Part shown: piece by piece, positions 1 to 7,272 of the stretch | Position numbering within the stretch: position 1 is the stretch's first letter | How the letters are laid out: each line of letters begins with the position of its first letter | Assembly (NCBI GenBank): GCA_905233905.1 | Contig: CAJOFN010000004.1 | Location: forward strand, 1-47,681 | From: an uncultured Lachnospiraceae bacterium | GTDB lineage: Bacteria; Bacillota; Clostridia; Lachnospirales; Lachnospiraceae | Direction of reading: 5' to 3' | DNA: 47,681 nt | Notes under the pieces: generated by a model | Databases searched by the model: none | The model's input: the letters and a program-made list of their open reading frames with translations, nothing else | Told to the model about the DNA's origin: nothing | Translations under genes and position numbers: made by a program

Positions 1-1377
1 CTTCTTGCAGTCATAGAATGCCTTCTCGTTGATCTTCTTCATGGAAGTATCATCAGAGAGAATAGCCTTCTTGAGCTGCTTGTTCTTGCGGAATGCACCG
101 TTGCGGATCCACTTAACATTCTTAGCATGTACGAGCTTCTCCTTGCACTCCTTGAATATACGGCTGCGGATATCAGAAATCTTACCGATTGATACTGTAC
201 CAAGATCTGTGTTCTGACCTAAAATGCTAAAGTCATAAACAAGATCACCAGCGCCATAGTAGCTGCTGTTGTTCAGTGCATCTGCTGTTCTGAACAGATA
301 AGCTTCATCAAGCATCAGATTCTTGCCCTTTGCAGCATCAGACTTAAGAAGTGCAAGATCGTTAGGCTGAACATCCTGAATCTGGAGTCTATTATCTGCC
401 AGCGCTGTAATAGCGATATTGTTTGTACCAATGAGTCTCCTGTCAGCAGTTACAAACTGAACTGTTGTGCCATTTACAACCTGAACATAGAGACCCTGAA
501 GCCCAGCGATGGAACCTTCTACTGCATCTACGTGAACACGGATGGGTGTGTAGCGGTTGTTGTCAGCCTTAAGCTTAACGATTGCGTTCCAGTAATCATC
601 ATCAGCAGTTGCTGTATTGACATTCCAGAACCACATCCATCTTGTAAGTGCTGTATCCTGCCATCTTGTACCATTCCAGAACTGTACTGTCATGGGAACA
701 AGAATTACGTTTCCAGCATTTAACTGACGAACGATCTCAGCAGTTCCATTTACGCCAAAATCAAATGAAGGCCAAGCAAACCCACCTGCAACACGCCAAT
801 TTACGCAGTCTCTTGAGCTTCTGGCATTTACAACGATATCATTAAAGTTACCGTTCTCTACAGTATCTTTAGATACCCAAACACCAATTGTTTTGTATAT
901 ATCACTTAATTCAGTTGTTGTAGCAGTAGTTGCATAATCTTTTACAGATGCAGCAGCACTAGGTGTAACTGCATCTGATGCAGTTAAACCTGTCGTTTTA
1001 CCTGTAGTAGCTACTTCCATTACTGGCGCTTCAGCATTAATTACACCGCCACCTAAAACAGCCTCATCATAATCATAATTGGTTGCGCTATCTTGAGTAG
1101 CATATAACAACTTCGTCATCTGCTGCTCAGTAAGAGCGAAAGCGTTTGCAGCATCTTCGGTCTCATCAAATGCACCATCTTCGTATGCACCGTAATTGCC
1201 CTGTACCCATGAACCATACTTATAAGCAAGCTGACCATCGATGTAAACCCTAGCATCCTTAGCAAAGGCTGCCGCATCACTAGCACTATTAAAAATAGAT
1301 GCAGCTAATACGTTGGGAGCAGCGATAGTAGAAAGTACCATAGCCGCAGCCATAATTTTTGCAATTGTCTTTTTCAT
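1..1377 (-). CDS. Secreted BspA-like leucine-rich-repeat surface protein (3' end beyond window)
   Basis: The reading frame is open from an ATG at 1377 to the window edge, giving 459 residues without a stop. The first 25 or so residues form a classical Sec signal peptide (MKKTIAKIMAAAMVLS followed by an Ala-rich cleavage region near VLA). The middle 370 residues are Thr/Ala/Asp-rich and not recognised. The last 55 visible residues look like BspA-type repeats (motifs IRNGAF and INEKAF with regularly spaced Lys, Leu and Ile). A strong ribosome binding site (AAAGGAGG) sits 13 bases before the ATG. The family is usually extracellular and cell-wall associated, and used in adhesion or polymer binding. 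That role is inferred, not shown. The gene has its own promoter at 1459-1488. Confidence 0.8.
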   Translation of the reverse strand, partial: MKKTIAKIMAAAMVLSTIAAPNVLAASIFNSASDAAAFAKDARVYIDGQLAYKYGSWVQGNYGAYEDGAFDETEDAANAFALTEQQMTKLLYATQDSATNYDYDEAVLGGGVINAEAPVMEVATTGKTTGLTASDAVTPSAAASVKDYATTATTTELSDIYKTIGVWVSKDTVENGNFNDIVVNARSSRDCVNWRVAGGFAWPSFDFGVNGTAEIVRQLNAGNVILVPMTVQFWNGTRWQDTALTRWMWFWNVNTATADDDYWNAIVKLKADNNRYTPIRVHVDAVEGSIAGLQGLYVQVVNGTTVQFVTADRRLIGTNNIAITALADNRLQIQDVQPNDLALLKSDAAKGKNLMLDEAYLFRTADALNNSSYYGAGDLVYDFSILGQNTDLGTVSIGKISDIRSRIFKECKEKLVHAKNVKWIRNGAFRKNKQLKKAILSDDTSMKKINEKAFYDCKK

Positions 1378-1437
1378 TGTTTCTCAAATCCTCCTTTCGA
1401 CGTTTGGACAAGTAACATGTCCTATAAAAGTATGTTA

Positions 1438-1543
1438 ATAGCGTTTCACTCGTGCGTTATCATACTCCATGAAAAGCAGGTATGTCAATAGGTATGTACA
1501 CCTTGACAATGCTTTTTGGTGTTTTGCACAAATGAAACGCTAT
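1438..1543. repeat. 11-base inverted repeat flanking the promoter
   Basis: ATAGCGTTTCA at 1438-1448 is the exact reverse complement of TGAAACGCTAT at 1533-1543. The arms are 84 bases apart. One lies just downstream of the -10 box and the other about 45 bases upstream of the -35 box. This arrangement suits a paired operator bound by one regulator, possibly with looping. Confidence 0.6.
1459..1488 (-). promoter_or_regulatory. Sigma-A promoter of the LRR surface-protein gene
   Basis: On the minus strand a TTGACA (1483-1488) and a TATGAT (1459-1464) are separated by 18 bases. The predicted start near 1452 leaves a leader of about 75 bases before the ATG at 1377. Confidence 0.75.
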
Positions 1544-1623
1544 ATGTTTGGGGAAAATTTTTTATTTCATACACCCAAATTTTTACTTGCCATACCGAAC
1601 ACAGGATTTCAGAAATGGTAAGA

Positions 1624-1830
1624 TTATGCAAACTCAATCTGACGGTCTTTTGTCTCGAAGATAAGACCTAAACACAATACATTATTCAGTTCTGCCATCT
1701 CCGGGGCTGCTATCTTGACCCTCTGAATAAGAGCATCATAGGATTCTGATTCCAAGGCCAGTCCTATTTGTTCTCCGACAGCCACCCAGACAGAGGCCTC
1801 ATCATCCCAGAATAATTCTATAGGTATCAT
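1624..1830 (-). CDS. DUF1902 / HicB-like small protein
   Basis: This is a 68-residue protein whose N-terminus (IELFWDDEASVWVAVGEQIG) matches the DUF1902 pattern. DUF1902 is a small fold related to HicB antitoxins: a beta strand with WDDEA..W, then GL-LE and a helix with LI.RV. No HicA-like toxin gene is adjacent. It starts 16 bases after the lytic transglycosylase stop, behind a GGGAGAG ribosome binding site, so it is probably the last gene of the HD-GYP-transglycosylase operon. Its function is unknown; partnership with a distant toxin or a stand-alone role are both possible. Confidence 0.7.
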   Translation of the reverse strand: MIPIELFWDDEASVWVAVGEQIGLALESESYDALIQRVKIAAPEMAELNNVLCLGLIFETKDRQIEFA

Positions 1831-1846
1831 ATGTTAAACTCTCCCA

Positions 1847-2761
1847 CTAACTATCCAGAAAGTCATCATCGTAGTCATCAGTCAAGTTGGCATCTGCCTC
1901 CATTTCCTGGCGGACTTCGTTTCGGATGCGGTCGATGACAGTTTTGGCACTGCCGAGGAGTACGCGATACGCCTGATCAGCGTCAGTAGGTCTGGCGTTA
2001 TTTGACTTAAGCTCTTCTGAAAGCTCCTCAAGAAAGGTATCGTAGGTCTGATGCTCCGGGAACTTGGAAAATGCATTTTTCAGCTCGCTTGCCACATCGG
2101 TTGACACACGCTCCGAAGCATAGGCAGAAGAATAGCCGACATTTGATCTGGTGTTAAAGCCGTCATTATAAAACCCGAATACGGTATCGACATATTTCTG
2201 GTTCTGCGGGGGAACTCCGCCGTATTCGTCAACCTTATTGCTTCCGGCGTTGTATGCCGCGAGAGCCTTTGAACGGTCTCCATTATATTTGTCAAGGAGC
2301 ATACGGAGAAGCTTTGTGCCACCCATTATATTCTCGTAAGCATCATAACCATTCTTTACGCCAAGCTCCTGCGCCGTGGCAGGCATGAGCTGCATCACTC
2401 CCATTGCTCCGTGCGGGCTGGTAGCGGAGGGCGTGAAGTTGGATTCCGTGCGGGCTACGGCAAGCACCAGCCGCTTGTCAACATTATATTTGGTTGAAGC
2501 TTCGTCGAAATAGTCTTCCAGTTCTTCGGGCACATTTATCGAACCCGTGCCGGAGGAACTGACGGCGCCGGAATAGACGCTGCCGCCTGCCACGGTGTCT
2601 ATGGCAGTCTCCAGAAAATTCTGGAACTGGGCATTGGCGTTCATGGATCTGGCGGCCAAAACCCTTAGCTGGGCTTCCATGGTCTTTTTCGTGCCTTCGT
2701 TGCTGGTAAGCTGACTGTATGTGTACACCTCGTCTGAGTTATTGTTCAGCCCTATGCTCAT
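1847..2761 (-). CDS. Lytic murein transglycosylase, SLT domain
   Basis: The 304-residue protein carries a goose-lysozyme-like SLT domain at about residues 80-195. The catalytic glutamate is in ARTESNF (E106), followed by GAMGVMQLMPATA and AYNAGSNKV, the three classic motifs. The family cleaves the MurNAc-GlcNAc bond to give 1,6-anhydro ends, for wall remodelling or assembly of flagella or secretion machinery. No signal peptide is visible; the N-terminal 60 residues are hydrophilic, so export by a non-Sec route or a flagellar-type partner is possible. The C-terminus is acidic. The ATG lies 3 bases after the stop of the displaced HD-GYP 3' frame, and its ribosome binding site (GAGGGGG) lies inside that segment, which indicates an original coupled operon. 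Confidence 0.88.
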   Translation of the reverse strand: MSIGLNNNSDEVYTYSQLTSNEGTKKTMEAQLRVLAARSMNANAQFQNFLETAIDTVAGGSVYSGAVSSSGTGSINVPEELEDYFDEASTKYNVDKRLVLAVARTESNFTPSATSPHGAMGVMQLMPATAQELGVKNGYDAYENIMGGTKLLRMLLDKYNGDRSKALAAYNAGSNKVDEYGGVPPQNQKYVDTVFGFYNDGFNTRSNVGYSSAYASERVSTDVASELKNAFSKFPEHQTYDTFLEELSEELKSNNARPTDADQAYRVLLGSAKTVIDRIRNEVRQEMEADANLTDDYDDDFLDS

Positions 2762-2764
2762 CTG

Positions 2765-2860
2765 CTACCCCCTCATCGTAAATTCTGCATCTTTGTCAAT
2801 GAGTTCTAACATAACCTCAGCTATTGCCGGATCAAACTGTGTTCCCATGCCTTTTTTCAT
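2765..2860 (-). pseudogene. Out-of-frame 3' end of the HD-GYP gene
   Basis: In the frame offset from the HD-GYP gene, positions 2860-2765 encode MKKGMGTQFDPAIAEVML and then ELIDKDAEFTMRG and a stop. This is the usual C-terminal helix of HD-GYP domains (G-GTQFDP motif). It is no longer joined in frame to the upstream coding sequence, which ends at 2832. Compared with typical family members, about five or six codons are also missing at the junction. This suggests a small out-of-frame deletion rather than a single-base slip. Confidence 0.75.
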
Positions 2861-3800
2861 AATCCTGGGGCTTAACATCGTGGTAGGTACGGGTACTGGT
2901 CATAGCGTCATAGGAATCCGCTACTGCCAGAATCCTTGCCTGTTCAGGGATGTCATAGCCTTTTAAGCCCTCGGGATAGCCTCTGCCGTCGAAGCGTTCA
3001 TGATGATAATGCGCCCCGATCGAAAGATGTGGCATTTCCTCAATGGTCTCTAATATATTTGCCCCAATCTCGGGATGGCGGCGGATGGTCTGATATTCCT
3101 CATCCGTAAGGCCTGAGGTCTTGTGAATGATCTCGTCGGGGATGCCGATCTTCCCAACGTCATGGAGAAGCCCCATGTAATAAAGCTCTTCCTTGTAAGC
3201 TTCATTCCTGCCGATGGCATCCGCTATCATAACCGCGTATTCCGCCACACGTCTGGAATGACCGTTGGTGTATTCGTCCTTGGCATCGACAGCTCCTGCA
3301 AGGGCATATATTATCTGGTCGGAAAGGCGCCTGCGGCTGGCTTCTGACGCGGACAGCTCGCTCGTGCGCTCTGCAACTATATTGTCCAAATCCCTGAGCA
3401 ACGTATTATGCTCAATGATGCGCATTATCCTCTGCACCACAACCTCTGGCACAAATGGTTTGGTGATAAAATCTTCGGCGCCTGCTTCAAAGCAGCGGAT
3501 CTCATTCTCCTTGTCATCCATTCCCGTAAGAAACACTACAGGGATGCTGAAGGTATCGGTTCTCTCTCTTAAGCGGGCTAACGTCCCAAAGCCGTCCATT
3601 TCCGGCATCTGTTTGTCAAGGAGGATAAGGTGGGGCGCAAGCTTTGCCGCCATTTCTATACCCTCCTGACCGGAGCTTGCCGTATGGGCAATGAAGCCGT
3701 ATTCATTCAGCACTGCCTTTGTCATGTTGAGGGATATCCTGTCGTCGTCTACGATGAGCACTTTAAAGCCGGCTTTTTTGATAACTTCTTTTTGGTACAT
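2832..3800 (-). CDS. Response regulator with HD-GYP domain, frame-disrupted C-terminus
   Basis: The 322-residue protein has an N-terminal receiver domain (residues 12-130). Acidic VDDD, phospho-acceptor D62 in LLDKQMPEMDG and K114 in ITKPF are all present. An HD-GYP domain follows (about 160-310) with H213-D214 in LLHDVGKIG and GRGYP at 272-276. HD-GYP proteins usually degrade cyclic di-GMP. The normal C-terminal helix (GTQFDP) is missing because the frame is lost after PQDY; it lies out of frame at 2765-2860. The metal-site histidines and GYP motif remain, so activity may be reduced rather than lost. It is the first gene of an operon with the lytic transglycosylase and the DUF1902 gene. Confidence 0.88.
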   Translation of the reverse strand: MYQKEVIKKAGFKVLIVDDDRISLNMTKAVLNEYGFIAHTASSGQEGIEMAAKLAPHLILLDKQMPEMDGFGTLARLRERTDTFSIPVVFLTGMDDKENEIRCFEAGAEDFITKPFVPEVVVQRIMRIIEHNTLLRDLDNIVAERTSELSASEASRRRLSDQIIYALAGAVDAKDEYTNGHSRRVAEYAVMIADAIGRNEAYKEELYYMGLLHDVGKIGIPDEIIHKTSGLTDEEYQTIRRHPEIGANILETIEEMPHLSIGAHYHHERFDGRGYPEGLKGYDIPEQARILAVADSYDAMTSTRTYHDVKPQDYEKRHGNTV

Positions 3801-3836
3801 ATGAGCCTCATATCATGTCTTTTCCGTTACGGGATA

Positions 3837-3865
3837 ATTATAGTATATCTTATTATTTCGGTCAA
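3837..3865 (-). promoter_or_regulatory. Promoter of the HD-GYP gene
   Basis: The minus strand carries TTGACC (3860-3865), a 17-base spacer and TATAAT (3837-3842), about 37 bases before the ATG at 3800. Confidence 0.75.
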
Positions 3866-3895
3866 AATGTAGTAAAGCTTTATACAGGAGGATGT

Positions 3896-3934
3896 AAAAA
3901 AGACCGTCCCACAACGTGTGTGAAGACAGCCTTT
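3896..3934 (-). terminator. Rho-independent terminator after the ToxN-like gene
   Basis: A 10-bp stem (arms 3899-3908 and 3925-3934, with two G-U pairs on the minus strand) is followed by a run of six U. It starts immediately after the toxin stop codon and closes the type III cassette. Confidence 0.75.
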
Positions 3935-4366
3935 CTATTTTATACCCAATTCTTCATGGAAATACTGAAGTGACGAGTATGCCAGTATTTCCTTGCGATG
4001 CTCATATTTTTTATCTGATAAAGCGTTAATATATGTCTGAATGTATTTTTCAAATCCTTTTTTTATCCTGTACTCTTTACCTATAAGCTTCTTATGTTCA
4101 TTGGGACGAATGAAGGGTTTTGCGGTATCAATATCATCATCTGTTATTGGAACAGCTTTTGAATAATCAACTCCACATTGGTTTGCTCTGTCCGTTAAAA
4201 AAGCATATGGATGAGATATATTGGATCTTAACGGCAGTGCAAATTTCTGTCCGTCTTTTTCAATCTGGATATGAATGTATGGTCTTTTTTGCTTTAATTC
4301 CAGTTGAGGATACTTATCCTGCGTATGCTCATTATAAAACTTGTCATTCAAAAAAATATACTTCAT
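3935..4366 (-). CDS. Type III toxin-antitoxin endoribonuclease, ToxN/AbiQ-like
   Basis: This 143-residue protein has the ToxN/AbiQ-family layout. It begins with a short beta strand (MKYIFLNDKFY), then KRPYIHIQIEKDGQKFALPLRS (R47, S48) and a SHPYAF segment with H52. TDRANQCGVDYSKAVPITDDDI, IRPNEHKKLIGKEY and the helical YIQTYINAL..SSLQYFHEELGI end follow. Toxins of this type are RNases that cut both mRNA and their own repeat RNA, and are held inactive by that RNA. The upstream sequence has the matching layout of repeats and a terminator. The ATG is preceded by AAAGGTG. The sequence resembles the Tenp/Cpt branch more than Pectobacterium ToxN, but I cannot fix the subfamily. Confidence 0.82.
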   Translation of the reverse strand: MKYIFLNDKFYNEHTQDKYPQLELKQKRPYIHIQIEKDGQKFALPLRSNISHPYAFLTDRANQCGVDYSKAVPITDDDIDTAKPFIRPNEHKKLIGKEYRIKKGFEKYIQTYINALSDKKYEHRKEILAYSSLQYFHEELGIK

Positions 4367-4386
4367 AACACACCTTTAGCTGTCAT

Positions 4387-4416
4387 AAAAAATGCCCCGG
4401 CATATGTCGGAGCATT
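4387..4416 (-). terminator. Internal terminator between antitoxin RNA and toxin
   Basis: A 9-bp stem (AATGCTCCG paired with CGGGGCATT, one G-U pair, 8-base loop) runs into six U on the minus strand. It lies 21 bases before the toxin ATG. This is the position where type III cassettes carry a leaky terminator that keeps the RNA antitoxin in excess over toxin mRNA. Confidence 0.8.
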
Positions 4417-4549
4417 CAACAATATTCTCAACGGACTTTTCTTTATTTTTACTTGGTTGTGCCCTACAACCAAATATTCAGATTGAGCTTTCTTTAATTT
4501 ACTTCTCGCGGCTCTGCGAGAAATATGCAAGAGAATATCTGTATTCTTT
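4417..4549 (-). ncRNA. Candidate type III RNA antitoxin, three degenerate repeats
   Basis: Three units can be aligned on the minus strand: 4549-4496 (54 bases), 4495-4445 (51 bases) and a shorter one from 4444 that runs into the terminator. Each starts AAAGAA and contains ATATT 10 to 20 bases later. Units 1 and 2 then share ATATTT, a hairpin, and AAGTAAA. The hairpin sequence differs (TTCTCGC/GCGAGAA against TTGGTTGT/ACAACCAA) while the stem is kept, so pairing rather than sequence is conserved. The promoter, internal terminator and adjacent ToxN-like gene complete the expected arrangement. The exact processed ends are inferred. Confidence 0.7.
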
Positions 4550-4575
4550 ATATCATAATCATTTGTGAAAAACAA
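4547..4575 (-). promoter_or_regulatory. Promoter of the type III toxin-antitoxin cassette
   Basis: TTGTTT (4570-4575), a 17-base spacer and TATAAA (4547-4552) on the minus strand. The -10 box touches the first AAAGAA repeat start, so the transcript would begin inside the first repeat unit near 4540. Confidence 0.6.
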
Positions 4576-4623
4576 CTGGTAAAAGAGACAGAAAGACAAG
4601 ATTTTTTTGGCAGTTTTGCACAT

Positions 4624-4657
4624 ACGAAAAGCCACAGAAAACCCGTGGCTTTTCGTT
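4624..4657. terminator. Terminator hairpin between the small efp-linked gene and the toxin-antitoxin cassette
   Basis: ACGAAAAGCCAC at 4624-4635 pairs perfectly with GTGGCTTTTCGT at 4646-4657 around a 10-base loop. It lies 10 bases after the stop of the 4667-4873 gene, so it probably ends the efp transcript. The better U-rich tail is on the plus strand, so it may work in both directions. Confidence 0.6.
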
Positions 4658-4666
4658 TTATCATTT

Positions 4667-4873
4667 TCACCGTAATGTCCGCAGGCGATTAAGGATCGCA
4701 TCAAGAACTTCCTGAGGAACCGTGCCATCATCATAGAGGTCGCCTAATGTACTCTCGGAGCCTAAAAGCGCCGTGGCATCCAGCCATGTACCCAGCCGAA
4801 ATTCCTCATCAAATATGCTAAATATACGCCGATCCCGGAGAAGATCTCCTACCGGCATCTCCCGATAATTCAT
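4667..4873 (-). CDS. Small conserved-looking protein downstream of efp, function unknown
   Basis: The 68-residue protein starts MNYREMPVGDLLRD and contains IFDEEFRLGTWLDA, a GSESTLGDLYDDGTVP segment and a final amphipathic helix. It has no membrane segment and no cysteines. I do not recognise the family. It starts 18 bases after the efp stop codon and is followed by a terminator hairpin, so it is very likely co-transcribed with efp. Balanced codon use and acidic/aromatic patterning support a real gene. Confidence 0.65.
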   Translation of the reverse strand: MNYREMPVGDLLRDRRIFSIFDEEFRLGTWLDATALLGSESTLGDLYDDGTVPQEVLDAILNRLRTLR

Positions 4874-4891
4874 AACCTAAAAACGTATCCT

Positions 4892-5449
4892 TTAAACCCT
4901 CGAAATGTACTCGCCGGTCCTGGTGTCGATCTTGATAATGTCCTCCTGGTTGACAAAGAGAGGAACATTGACCGTAGCGCCTGTTTCAAGCGTAGCAGGC
5001 TTGGTAGCGCCTGTAGCTGTGTCGCCCTTGAAGCCCGGCTCTGTCTCAGTGATCTGAAGCTCAACCGTAAGGGGAGGCTCGATAGCGAACACGCTGCCCT
5101 TGTGGGAGCAGACCTTGACAGTCTCGTTCTCCTTGACAAACTTCAGGGAATCACCGACCTCGGCTGCGCTTAATGCAATCTGGTCATAGGTCTCTGAATC
5201 CATGAAATAATACAGATCGCTGTCGCTGTAAAGGTACTGCATATCCTTGCGGTCGATATGAGCCTGCTCAAACTTCTCGGTGGGGCGGAAGCTCTTCTCT
5301 ATAACGCCGCCGCTCTTGATGTTCTTGAGCTTGGTACGGACGAATGCCGCGCCCTTGCCCGGCTTAACATGCTGAAACTCTACTATCTGATATACGTTGC
5401 CATCAAGTTCGATGGTCAGGCCATTTTTGAAATCACCGGCTGATACCAT
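4892..5449 (-). CDS. efp: Translation elongation factor P
   Basis: The 185-residue protein matches EF-P in length and in its three beta-barrel domains: an N-terminal KOW-like domain (1-65) and two OB folds (65-185). EF-P binds between the P and E sites and relieves stalling at polyproline stretches. The tip lysine K32 lies in [12 protein letters not shown]. The C-terminal signature is [20 protein letters not shown]. The ATG follows AGGAGG by 8 bases and a clear promoter lies at 5492-5520. No gene for a known K32-modifying enzyme is in the window. Confidence 0.97.
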   Translation of the reverse strand: MVSAGDFKNGLTIELDGNVYQIVEFQHVKPGKGAAFVRTKLKNIKSGGVIEKSFRPTEKFEQAHIDRKDMQYLYSDSDLYYFMDSETYDQIALSAAEVGDSLKFVKENETVKVCSHKGSVFAIEPPLTVELQITETEPGFKGDTATGATKPATLETGATVNVPLFVNQEDIIKIDTRTGEYISRV

Positions 5450-5491
5450 GTTGTGTCCTCCTGAAACTTATGTATGCTTAATAACTAAAAT

Positions 5492-5520
5492 ATATTACAC
5501 GAATATTAAATAAAATGCAA
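5492..5520 (-). promoter_or_regulatory. Promoter of efp
   Basis: TTGCAT (5515-5520), 17 bases, TAATAT (5492-5497) on the minus strand, with an AT-rich leader of about 40 bases ending in an AGGAGG site. Confidence 0.7.
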
Positions 5521-5557
5521 CTATTAACTGATGATGCAATAATATGTTATTCCAGAT

Positions 5558-5740
5558 TTACATTAGAATAACCATTCGCAGCACTCCTCCGATCAAACAT
5601 GCAGCAAGAACAGCGGCGAGCATGATGGCGTACTGGTACTCTTCGTGGTCGCGGCCCCACTGGGTGTTGGAAATGCCGATATAGATGAACAGTCCGGCAA
5701 ATATGGCTATGAGATTTATTATGAGGCCTGTCCAATCCAT
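5558..5740 (-). CDS. Small two-helix membrane protein, function unknown
   Basis: This 60-residue protein has two predicted membrane segments (residues 5-22 and 38-58) separated by the polar stretch NTQWGRDHEEYQ. I do not recognise the family. It starts 9 bases after the COG2426 gene stop and is the last gene of the run starting with hisC. A second overlapping frame in the same interval has no membrane pattern and is rejected. Its location next to a small-membrane-protein gene suggests an envelope role, without further evidence. Confidence 0.6.
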   Translation of the reverse strand: MDWTGLIINLIAIFAGLFIYIGISNTQWGRDHEEYQYAIMLAAVLAACLIGGVLRMVILM

Positions 5741-5749
5741 AACAGCTCC

Positions 5750-6211
5750 TTAAAAGAGTGAGAATCCAAGAGCACTTGCAGTCATCATTATCACGCCTGC
5801 TAACAGAACGCCTAACATTACGGAGATCACGGTAGAGTGAAACTCCATATCAAGTATGCTTGCCGCAAGGGTGCCGGTCCATGCGCCCGTGCCGGGAAGC
5901 GGGATGCCTACGAACAAAAGAAGGGCTGCGAAGGTTCCCCTGCCGGCCTTTTCGGTAAGCTTCCTGCCTCCCTTTTCACCCTTTTTCAGGCAAAAGGTGA
6001 AAAATCTCCCTATAACCGGCTTGTCGGCTCCCCATTCAAGCACCTTTCTTGCAAAGAGATAGATAAAGGGAACAGGTATCATATTGCCAAGGATACAGAC
6101 GGCATATGACTTTAAAATGGGAAGCCCTAAAAACTGTGATACGGGAATCGCGCCGCGAAGCTCAATCAGCGGCACCATTGAGATCAGAAAAATCTTCAGG
6201 TAATCGCTCAT
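5750..6211 (-). CDS. COG2426-type small multidrug-export family membrane protein
   Basis: The 153-residue protein matches the Sm_multidrug_ex family (COG2426). Motifs are an N-terminal helix ending in PLIELRGAIP, a second helix with GNMIPVPFIYL, then a basic loop (KKGEKGGRK). These are followed by LLLFVGIPLPGTGAWTGTLAA and a final helix. The family name comes from a weak drug-export report and its transport substrate is not established. The ATG overlaps the hisC stop by 4 bases (ATGA), which indicates translational coupling with hisC. Confidence 0.85.
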   Translation of the reverse strand: MSDYLKIFLISMVPLIELRGAIPVSQFLGLPILKSYAVCILGNMIPVPFIYLFARKVLEWGADKPVIGRFFTFCLKKGEKGGRKLTEKAGRGTFAALLLFVGIPLPGTGAWTGTLAASILDMEFHSTVISVMLGVLLAGVIMMTASALGFSLF

Positions 6212-7260
6212 CCCATATACTCCCTCAATATCTCAAACAGCTTTTTCATTTCTTCATCGGTACCGATGGTCACCCTGAGATAATTATCGATCCTTGGAGA
6301 GTTAAAATATCTCACGTATACTCCCCTGCCCCGAAGCATTGCAAACAGCTCATCCGCGGGATAGGTAGGATGGGTGACAAACAGGAAATTGGCGGATGAA
6401 GGAATAACCGAAAATCCAAGCTCACAAAACGAAGCAATGGCGTTTTGTCTCGTTGAAATAATACGCCTTACAGTATCGGAAAAATAACCCTTATCGGTCA
6501 GCGCGGCAACACCTATAGCCTGTGTTACCGAGTCCATAGTATAGGAATTAAAGGAAAATTTTACATCACTTAAATAAGCTATAAGCTTCCTTGAGCCTAT
6601 GGCAAAGCCTATACGGCTGCCGGCAAGGGATCTCGACTTGGAGAAGGTCCTTACCACAAGAAGATTCTCATAGCGCTCTATCAGCGAAAGCGCGCTTTCC
6701 CCGCCGAAATCAATATAGGCTTCGTCAATTATGCATACTGAATCCGGGCTGTTTTTAACTATGCTTTCTATCTCCGAAAGGGAAGCCTCCCGGCCCGTGG
6801 GAGCATTGGGGTTGGCTATGACTATACCGCCGTTTTCGCGGTCATAGTCCGCCGCCTCAAGCTCAAAGGCTTCATTCAGAGGCACGGTATCGTATGCTAT
6901 TCCAAAAAGGTCACACCACACCGGATAGAAGGAGTATGTAATATCAGGAAACAGAACAGGACGTTTTGAGTTAAAAAATGTAAGAAAGCTCTGTGCCAGC
7001 ACATCATCAGAACCCACGCCCACAAAGACCTGTTCCTTTGAAACACCGTACTCTTCAGCCAAAACCTCTGTAAGCTTTACCGCTTCCGGGTCAGGATATT
7101 TCTTTAATATATCCTGATCAAACTCACGCAGTACCCTGCCCACCGCCGGCGACGGAGGGTAAGGATTTTCGTTGGTGTTGAGTTTGATTATGCCGGAACC
7201 GGAGGGCTGTTCGCCGGGTACATAGGGCTTAACTTTTCTAATATTGTCTTCGTAGCTCAT
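6208..7260 (-). CDS. hisC: Histidinol-phosphate aminotransferase
   Basis: The 350-residue fold-type I PLP enzyme has LNTNENPYPPSP at the N-terminus and NPNAPTG for cofactor contact. IIDEAYIDFG and RTFSKSRSLAGSRIGF follow, the latter with the Schiff-base lysine K208. It transaminates imidazole-acetol phosphate with glutamate in histidine biosynthesis. No other his genes are present, so it may be used more broadly, for example on aromatic substrates. It lies 12 bases after the L,D-transpeptidase gene and overlaps the next gene by 4 bases. Confidence 0.92.
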   Translation of the reverse strand: MSYEDNIRKVKPYVPGEQPSGSGIIKLNTNENPYPPSPAVGRVLREFDQDILKKYPDPEAVKLTEVLAEEYGVSKEQVFVGVGSDDVLAQSFLTFFNSKRPVLFPDITYSFYPVWCDLFGIAYDTVPLNEAFELEAADYDRENGGIVIANPNAPTGREASLSEIESIVKNSPDSVCIIDEAYIDFGGESALSLIERYENLLVVRTFSKSRSLAGSRIGFAIGSRKLIAYLSDVKFSFNSYTMDSVTQAIGVAALTDKGYFSDTVRRIISTRQNAIASFCELGFSVIPSSANFLFVTHPTYPADELFAMLRGRGVYVRYFNSPRIDNYLRVTIGTDEEMKKLFEILREYMG

Positions 7261-7272
7261 TTATATTCACCA

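Noticed and set aside
1503..1531. A plus-strand TTGACA at 1503-1508 as a divergent promoter
   Set aside because: No acceptable -10 box lies at the right distance and no plus-strand gene follows; it is the mirror part of a TGTCAA/TTGACA repeat.
3935..4576. A CRISPR-like array at the repeat region
   Set aside because: The three units are contiguous and lack constant repeats with unique spacers; the layout fits an RNA antitoxin.
4363..4734. A 123-residue frame covering the antitoxin repeats and terminator
   Set aside because: It runs through two terminator hairpins and the repeat RNA, overlaps two better frames and lacks a ribosome site.
5547..5735. A 62-residue frame overlapping the small two-helix protein
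   Set aside because: It is His/Arg/Cys-rich with no coherent structure, and the other frame has two clean membrane helices.
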